NCBI GenBank assembly: GCA_003138895.1
Contig: PLHJ01000012.1
Coordinates: forward strand, 21,628 to 79,944
Reading direction: 5' to 3'
Source: Acidimicrobiaceae bacterium
GTDB taxonomy: Bacteria > Actinomycetota > Acidimicrobiia > Acidimicrobiales > RAAP-2
Length of the DNA: 58,317 nt
Position numbers and translations under genes: made by a program. Below the pieces are notes generated by a model, which ran no database searches, had not been told where the DNA came from, and was given only the letters and a program-made list of their open reading frames with translations. Of this stretch, positions 54,075 through 58,317 are shown piece by piece. Positions within the stretch are counted from its first letter, which is position 1. Each line of letters begins with the position of its first letter.

Positions 54075-54817
54075 CGGTGTCGGTCCATCCAACCAAGCAG
54101 TGTCGCCACCATGCGAGGGTCGGCACGCAATTGGTGACCGGCGCCTTGAATTAGTCGAAGTTCGGCCCGTCCTTCGGCCGCGGCAAAGAGTTCTCGCGCG
54201 TCGTTTACGGGCACTTCGGCATCGTCGGTTCCGTGGCCAATCAAAAATCTTCGCGGCGGCAGCATCGCGGCCGCGTGCAGCGGATTAATCGCGAGCGTGT
54301 CCGCTAACAATGTTGCGGGATCAAGTAGTTGTACAGACGCGTCCGCCACGCCGGCGTTTGCTGCGACGCGGTGAAACGATTCAGCATCACCGCACCAACG
54401 CTCCATGCTTGACGGTGTTGCAAAAACAGCGACGTCGCGAACTCGTTCGTCTACTACGGCCGTGGAAAGAGCCAGCGCGCCACCGAAACCAAAGCCCGCG
54501 AGCGATATCCAATGATCTGGAGTATGCAGACGATTAAGAATTGCTCCTAGATCCGCCAGCCACTGTGACGCTGAAAACGTCCCAGTACTTTCTCCAACAC
54601 CCGAGAGTGTCCCCGTTGCCACCATCCAGCCCGACTCGTTCGCCAAGTGTTCGGCGAGTTCGGGAAGCAACGCCGCCGCTTGGCGGCCCATACCAAAGGA
54701 CCTGGGCAGACCGTGCACGAGTACGAGGACGCGTTCGGCACTCGGACGCGAGGCAGTGGAGGCTATTCGCAACTCGAGGGTCGAAGGACCGCTCGTGAGT
54801 TGCTCGTGGGCGAGCAT
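54071..54817 (-). CDS. Alpha/beta-hydrolase fold protein lacking the nucleophile serine
   Basis: 248 residues with alpha/beta-hydrolase landmarks: LVHGLPRSFGMGRQ after strand 3, HGTDDAEVP with the third-position acid, and GAGHQLRADPRM with the catalytic His. At the nucleophile elbow, where GxSxG is expected, the sequence reads LAGFGFGGALAL near residue 113, so the Ser is replaced by Gly. It is probably non-hydrolytic, or uses another residue. It sits 8 bp downstream of the acyl-CoA dehydrogenase on the same strand. Confidence 0.78.
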   Translation of the reverse strand: MLAHEQLTSGPSTLELRIASTASRPSAERVLVLVHGLPRSFGMGRQAAALLPELAEHLANESGWMVATGTLSGVGESTGTFSASQWLADLGAILNRLHTPDHWISLAGFGFGGALALSTAVVDERVRDVAVFATPSSMERWCGDAESFHRVAANAGVADASVQLLDPATLLADTLAINPLHAAAMLPPRRFLIGHGTDDAEVPVNDARELFAAAEGRAELRLIQGAGHQLRADPRMVATLLGWMDRHR

Positions 54818-54825
54818 GAAGGTTT

Positions 54826-55941
54826 CTAGATGCCGAGTTCTTGTGCCAGTAGTTCTCGGTGGTACGCCGGATCACCTAGCAACAACTCTGAACTCTTAGC
54901 CCGCTTGAAGTAGAGGTGCGCGTGGTGTTCCCACGTGAAACCAATTCCTCCGTGAATCTGAATGTTCTCGGCGGCGCAGTGAAAATATGCCTCCGAACAA
55001 AAAGACTTAGCAAGACTCGCGGCGATGGCGAGTTCCTTATCGTCTTCTTGGGCTGCCCACGCGGCGTAGTACGCCGCGGACTTCGCGGACTCAACGTCCA
55101 ACAGCATGTCGGCGCACTTGTGCTTGATGGCTTGGAACGATCCAATGGGCCGACCGAACTGCACGCGGTTCTTGGCGTAGTCAACAGCGTTATTGAGAAC
55201 GCGTTGTGCACCGCCGACTTGTTCTGCGGCCAGTGCCGACGCCGCCATCTGCAACGTCTTTTCGAGACCAGCCTTGGCTCCTCCGTCCACGCCAATCAAC
55301 GTGGCGGGCGTGTTCTTGAACTCAAGTCGACTTTGCTTTCGCGTTTGGTCCATGGTTGGCAGCGCCGTCCTCGTCAGTCCATCGGCGTCGCCCGCAACCG
55401 CAAACAACGAGAGTCCCTTTTTGGTCTTGGCGGGAACCAAAATAAGCGAAGCCGTGTTGCCGTCGGTGACGTAACTACGAACACCGGAAATTTGGTAACC
55501 GCTCTTTTCCGCTTTGGCTTCCGTAGACGTCGTGTCGAGGTCCCAGTTGCCGGCGTCGTCGGTGAGAGCAACGGTCGCGATGGTTTCTCCTGAAGCAATG
55601 CCGGGTAGGTACGTGGCCTTGGCCGTGTCGTCGTCGGCGTTTAGTAACGCATTCGCGGCGAGTGCGACGGTGGAGAAATACGGCGAGCAGAGGAGCGACG
55701 CGCCCATTTCCTCGAACACGACGTAGAGCTCAACGGGTCCAAAACCCTGGCCGCCAAATTCCTCGGGAATGCCGAGGCCCTGAAGACCAAGTTCTTCAGC
55801 CATCTGCTTCCACACCGCGGGGTCATAGCCCTCGTCGGTGGCCATCAAACGGCGAACCTCGGTTTCGGGCGACTTGTCGTCCAAAAACCGCTTCACCATT
55901 TTTCGAAGTTCTTCTTGCTCGTCGCTAAATCCAAAGTTCAT
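54826..55941 (-). CDS. Acyl-CoA dehydrogenase family protein
   Basis: A 371-residue FAD-dependent dehydrogenase. The N-terminal FGFSDEQEELRKMVKRFLD, LGIPEEFGGQGFG, the flavin region ATVALTDDAGNW, KNRVQFGRPIGSFQAIKHK, and the C-terminal IQIHGGIGFTWEHHAHLYFKRA are typical of actinobacterial acyl-CoA dehydrogenases, especially subgroups acting on sterol side chains or bulky acyl-CoAs. The expected base is not clearly assignable, so it may be one chain of a heteromer. The exact substrate is unknown. Confidence 0.88.
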   Translation of the reverse strand: MNFGFSDEQEELRKMVKRFLDDKSPETEVRRLMATDEGYDPAVWKQMAEELGLQGLGIPEEFGGQGFGPVELYVVFEEMGASLLCSPYFSTVALAANALLNADDDTAKATYLPGIASGETIATVALTDDAGNWDLDTTSTEAKAEKSGYQISGVRSYVTDGNTASLILVPAKTKKGLSLFAVAGDADGLTRTALPTMDQTRKQSRLEFKNTPATLIGVDGGAKAGLEKTLQMAASALAAEQVGGAQRVLNNAVDYAKNRVQFGRPIGSFQAIKHKCADMLLDVESAKSAAYYAAWAAQEDDKELAIAASLAKSFCSEAYFHCAAENIQIHGGIGFTWEHHAHLYFKRAKSSELLLGDPAYHRELLAQELGI

Positions 55942-56047
55942 TATGGGGCCTTTGTTCGCTGGTTCAATGGTGTTCTAAGAGGTCGTGTAAGAGACTACGT
56001 GAGATTATCCAACCCCGACGTAGCCCGTCGCGTGGGAGACTCGGCCT

Positions 56048-56665
56048 ATGGAAAACGTCGAAATCGTCTGGCAGAATGCGCAGGCCGAAGTCCATCGATT
56101 CGTCGTGGGGCCGGTCGCCAACAACGTCTACGTGGTGCGCTGTCGACGAACCGGACTGGGCCTTCTTATTGATGCCGCAAATGAGCACGACCGCCTCTTA
56201 AAAGTCGCAAAAAACCTGGGCGTTACGAGCGTTGTCGAAACCCACGGCCACTGGGATCACATTGGCGCCGTCAGTGAAGTCCGAGAAGCGGGTATCGAGG
56301 TGTGGGTCCGCGAAGAAGACGCCGGCATGCTTCCCAGTTATGACAAATTGCTGGGCGACGACGAGGTTATGAACGTCGGTGATCTGCGAATACGCACACT
56401 TCACACGCCCGGCCACACCCCGGGCTCAATATCCTTTGCACTGGAGGGCACGCCACTGCTCTTCACTGGCGACACCCTTTTTCCAGGAGGACCAGGAAAC
56501 ACCACCTTCGAAGGCGGCGATTTCGCCACGATTATTACGTCCATCGAAGACCGAATCTTTCGAACGTTTGCGCCGAACACAATTATTTGGCCGGGTCATG
56601 GTCTCGAGTCCACGTTGGACGTTGAAATGCCCCACCTCGACGAATGGATCGAGCGGGGTTGGTAA
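56048..56665 (+). CDS. Metallo-beta-lactamase superfamily hydrolase (glyoxalase II-like)
   Basis: 205 residues. The metal motif ETHGHWDHIGAV (HxHxDH) lies near residue 65, with HTPGHTPGSI (His), FTGDTLFPGG (bridging Asp) and WPGHG (His) following in order, so the two-metal site is complete. Spacing matches glyoxalase II or related thioesterase-type hydrolases. It is divergent from the acyl-CoA dehydrogenase and lies 43 bp upstream of sufC; an operon with the suf genes is possible. Confidence 0.88.
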   Translation: MENVEIVWQNAQAEVHRFVVGPVANNVYVVRCRRTGLGLLIDAANEHDRLLKVAKNLGVTSVVETHGHWDHIGAVSEVREAGIEVWVREEDAGMLPSYDKLLGDDEVMNVGDLRIRTLHTPGHTPGSISFALEGTPLLFTGDTLFPGGPGNTTFEGGDFATIITSIEDRIFRTFAPNTIIWPGHGLESTLDVEMPHLDEWIERGW

Positions 56666-56708
56666 CACGGACGTAGGACTTATTGCTTCGTGACGTTAAG
56701 ATGACTGG

Positions 56709-57467
56709 GTGTCCGCACCTCTTTTAGAACTCCGTAATCTGCATGTTCGCGCGGAAGGTAACGATATCCTTCGCGGGGTCGACCTCATTGTTCGAGCAGG
56801 CGAAGTCCACGCCTTGATGGGACCAAACGGCGCGGGGAAATCAACCCTCGCGAACGTCGTTATGGGGCATCCGGGTTACGACGTCACCGAAGGACAGATC
56901 CTTTTGAACGGCGAGGACATCGCGACGTGGTCCACCGACGAACGAGCTCGTGCCGGTATTTTTCTGGCTTTTCAATATCCTGAAGCCATCAGCGGAATAT
57001 CGGTGGTCCAGTTTCTACGCCAGGCGATTGCCGCGAGAAAACAGCTCGAAGAACTGAGCGTGCTCGAAGTACGAATGGACCTCATGGAGTGGATGGACCG
57101 ATTGGGCATGGATCCCGCATTCGCCGAACGACACCTCAATGACGGATTCTCGGGTGGCGAGCGAAAGCGCAACGAAGTTCTGCAGATGGCTCTGCTCGAT
57201 CCCGTTCTCGCGTTCCTCGACGAAACTGATTCGGGACTCGATATTGACGCCCTGCGCGTCGTAGCGCGAGGTGTTCGCACTGTTCGAGAAGCGAGACCGT
57301 CGATGGGCATTGTCGTGGTGACACACTACGTCAAACTTCTGGAAGAAATACTCCCCGACCAAGTGCACATCTTGGTCGATGGTCGTATTGAGCACTCGGG
57401 CGGACCTGAACTCGCCGAAGAAATTGAAGCTAAGGGCTACGACGCGTGGCGTCCGGTGACGACGTGA
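56709..57467 (+). CDS. sufC: Fe-S cluster assembly ATPase SufC
   Basis: 252 residues from a GTG start. Walker A MGPNGAGKSTLANVVMGHPGY near residue 37, the SufC-typical FLAFQYPEAISGIS, the signature FSGGERKRNEVLQM and Walker B LAFLDETDSGLDIDAL are present. SufC powers the SufBCD scaffold that builds Fe-S clusters. Upstream there is no sufB/sufD, so the scaffold genes may lie elsewhere. It is coupled to sufS by a GTGA overlap. Confidence 0.97.
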   Translation: MSAPLLELRNLHVRAEGNDILRGVDLIVRAGEVHALMGPNGAGKSTLANVVMGHPGYDVTEGQILLNGEDIATWSTDERARAGIFLAFQYPEAISGISVVQFLRQAIAARKQLEELSVLEVRMDLMEWMDRLGMDPAFAERHLNDGFSGGERKRNEVLQMALLDPVLAFLDETDSGLDIDALRVVARGVRTVREARPSMGIVVVTHYVKLLEEILPDQVHILVDGRIEHSGGPELAEEIEAKGYDAWRPVTT

Positions 57468-58317
57468 CAAGTTTTGACGCGCGTTTGGTTCGACAAGACA
57501 TCCCACTGCTCCATCGAAGCGTCAATGGTCATCCGATTACCTACTTGGACTCTGGTGCAACGTCACTGACGCCACGTCCGGTCATCGAAGCGATGTCGCG
57601 CTACTACGAACAACACCACGCCAACGTGCACCGCGCGGTCTACGTCACGGCCGAAGAAGCCACCGCAACCTACGAAGGTGCTCGTCTCGCCGTGGGCGAC
57701 CTTTTCAATGCGCGAAACGCCAGCGAAGAAGTCGTCTTCACAAAAAACGCCACGGAGTCCTTCAACCTGCTGGCCAAATCGTGGGGACGGGCAAATTTGC
57801 AGGCCGGTGACGCGGTGGTGCTCACGCAAATGGAGCACCACGCCAACATCGTGCCGTGGCACATGCTGGCCGAGGAGCGGGGCATCGTCATCCGCTGGCT
57901 GCCCGTCGACGACGAGGGCCAGCTGGTCCTGGACGACCTCGACCAGGTGCTGGACGGGGCCAAGCTGCTGGGCGTCACCTGCATGTCCAACGTGCTGGGC
58001 ACCCTCAATCCCATGGGACGGCTGGTCGAGGCGGCCCACGCCGCCGGCGCCGTGGTGGTGGCCGACGGCGCCCAGTCGGTCCCGCACCTGCCGACGGACG
58101 TGGCCGCCCTGGGGGTCGACTTCCTGGCCTTCAGCGCCCACAAGATGCTCGGGCCGACGGGCATCGGTGTCCTGTGGGGCCGAGAGGAGCTCCTCAGTGA
58201 GCTGCCGCCGTTCCTCGGCGGCGGCGACATGATTTCGTCGGTGACCTACGAACAATCGACCTGGGCCGCGGTGCCGCACAAGTTCGAGGCCGGAACGCCG
58301 GCGATCCTGGAAGGCAT
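57464..58317 (+). CDS. sufS: Cysteine desulfurase SufS (truncated by window edge)
   Basis: The frame is open from the GTG at 57464, overlapping the sufC stop, to the right edge (284 codons seen). The N-terminus DIPLLHRSVNGHPITYLDSG, then HRAVYVTAEEAT, FTKNATESFNLLAKSWG, MEHHANIVPW, ADGAQSVPH and FSAHKMLGPTGIGVLWG (with the PLP Lys) identify a SufS-type desulfurase, which supplies sulfur for Fe-S assembly. From about 57780 onward base composition rises sharply to 63-83% GC per 60-bp line and codon choice changes, although the protein frame continues intact. Confidence 0.95.
   Translation, partial: MTSFDARLVRQDIPLLHRSVNGHPITYLDSGATSLTPRPVIEAMSRYYEQHHANVHRAVYVTAEEATATYEGARLAVGDLFNARNASEEVVFTKNATESFNLLAKSWGRANLQAGDAVVLTQMEHHANIVPWHMLAEERGIVIRWLPVDDEGQLVLDDLDQVLDGAKLLGVTCMSNVLGTLNPMGRLVEAAHAAGAVVVADGAQSVPHLPTDVAALGVDFLAFSAHKMLGPTGIGVLWGREELLSELPPFLGGGDMISSVTYEQSTWAAVPHKFEAGTPAILEG

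Noticed and set aside
57563..58279. 238-codon minus-strand frame and other long frames in the last 700 bp
   Set aside because: High GC at the window end removes stop codons; the sense frame encodes clear SufS motifs.

Overview
The window looks like a chromosomal segment of an actinomycete, most likely an Acidimicrobiia-type lineage of moderate GC. This is inferred from gene content: a kgd-type 2-oxoglutarate enzyme with a fused acyltransferase domain, a PafB-PafC fusion, an F420-biosynthesis guanylyltransferase (CofC), WbbL/RmlD rhamnose genes, split methylmalonyl-CoA mutase, and frequent GTG/TTG starts. Gene packing is very dense. Same-strand junctions are often 4-bp ATGA/GTGA overlaps, and six of twelve convergent junctions overlap by exactly 4 bp with interlocked stop codons. 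I saw no rRNA, tRNA, CRISPR array, insertion sequence or prophage.

Layout. 1-1343: 5' part of kgd on the minus strand. 1.9-12.0 kb: an oligopeptide/nickel-type ABC importer. It comprises a solute-binding protein, two permeases, a convergent double-ATPase gene, and a second paralogous binding protein after a hydrolase/epimerase pair. 12.1-13.7 kb: RNase HII, CofC and a stand-alone lysine/alanine/proline-repeat histone-like protein. 13.9-18.3 kb: the most unusual segment. A soluble VirD4/TraG-like coupling ATPase converges and overlaps with a short MobF/TrwC-type relaxase, which lies directly downstream of a fused PafBC (WYL) DNA-damage-type regulator. 18.4-24.8 kb: moaC, an FmdB zinc ribbon, the tldD/pmbA pair, dxs and msrB. 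24.8-30.2 kb: secA-prfB-ftsE-ftsX on the minus strand. 30.6-36.7 kb: DoxX-like protein, wbbL, rmlD, birA, and an acyl-CoA carboxylase alpha subunit with an M20 hydrolase and an ABM-domain protein. 36.8-46.5 kb: methylmalonyl-CoA mutase, an RDD protein, rhodanese-ThiF, nitroreductase, leucyl aminopeptidase, PduO-type adenosyltransferase and metH. 46.6-52.4 kb: a Tat-exported dimethylformamidase-like protein, a LipB-LipA fusion, an E2 acyltransferase and lpd. 52.5-58.3 kb: RNase HI, Rrf2 regulator, thiE, a nucleophile-less alpha/beta-hydrolase, acyl-CoA dehydrogenase, metallo-beta-lactamase hydrolase, sufC and the start of sufS.

How genes fit together. Lpd, E2 and LipB-LipA form one transcription unit that makes, lipoylates and recycles a 2-oxoacid dehydrogenase, with kgd elsewhere in the window as a possible partner. 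BirA (biotinylation) is divergent from its likely substrate, the biotin carboxylase/BCCP subunit. The carboxylase, methylmalonyl-CoA mutase and cobalamin adenosyltransferase together suggest a propionyl-CoA/methylmalonyl-CoA route, with MetH as a second B12 user. SecA/FtsEX/PrfB is a housekeeping block.

Points for a second look: the PafBC-relaxase-coupling-ATPase module; the LipB-LipA fusion; the E2 with a degenerate HRxxDG motif; a possible ATC start; TTACGAA dyads near transporter genes; the recurrent CTAG/CTAA convergent-stop arrangement; and an abrupt GC rise inside sufS at the right edge, which may be an assembly chimera.
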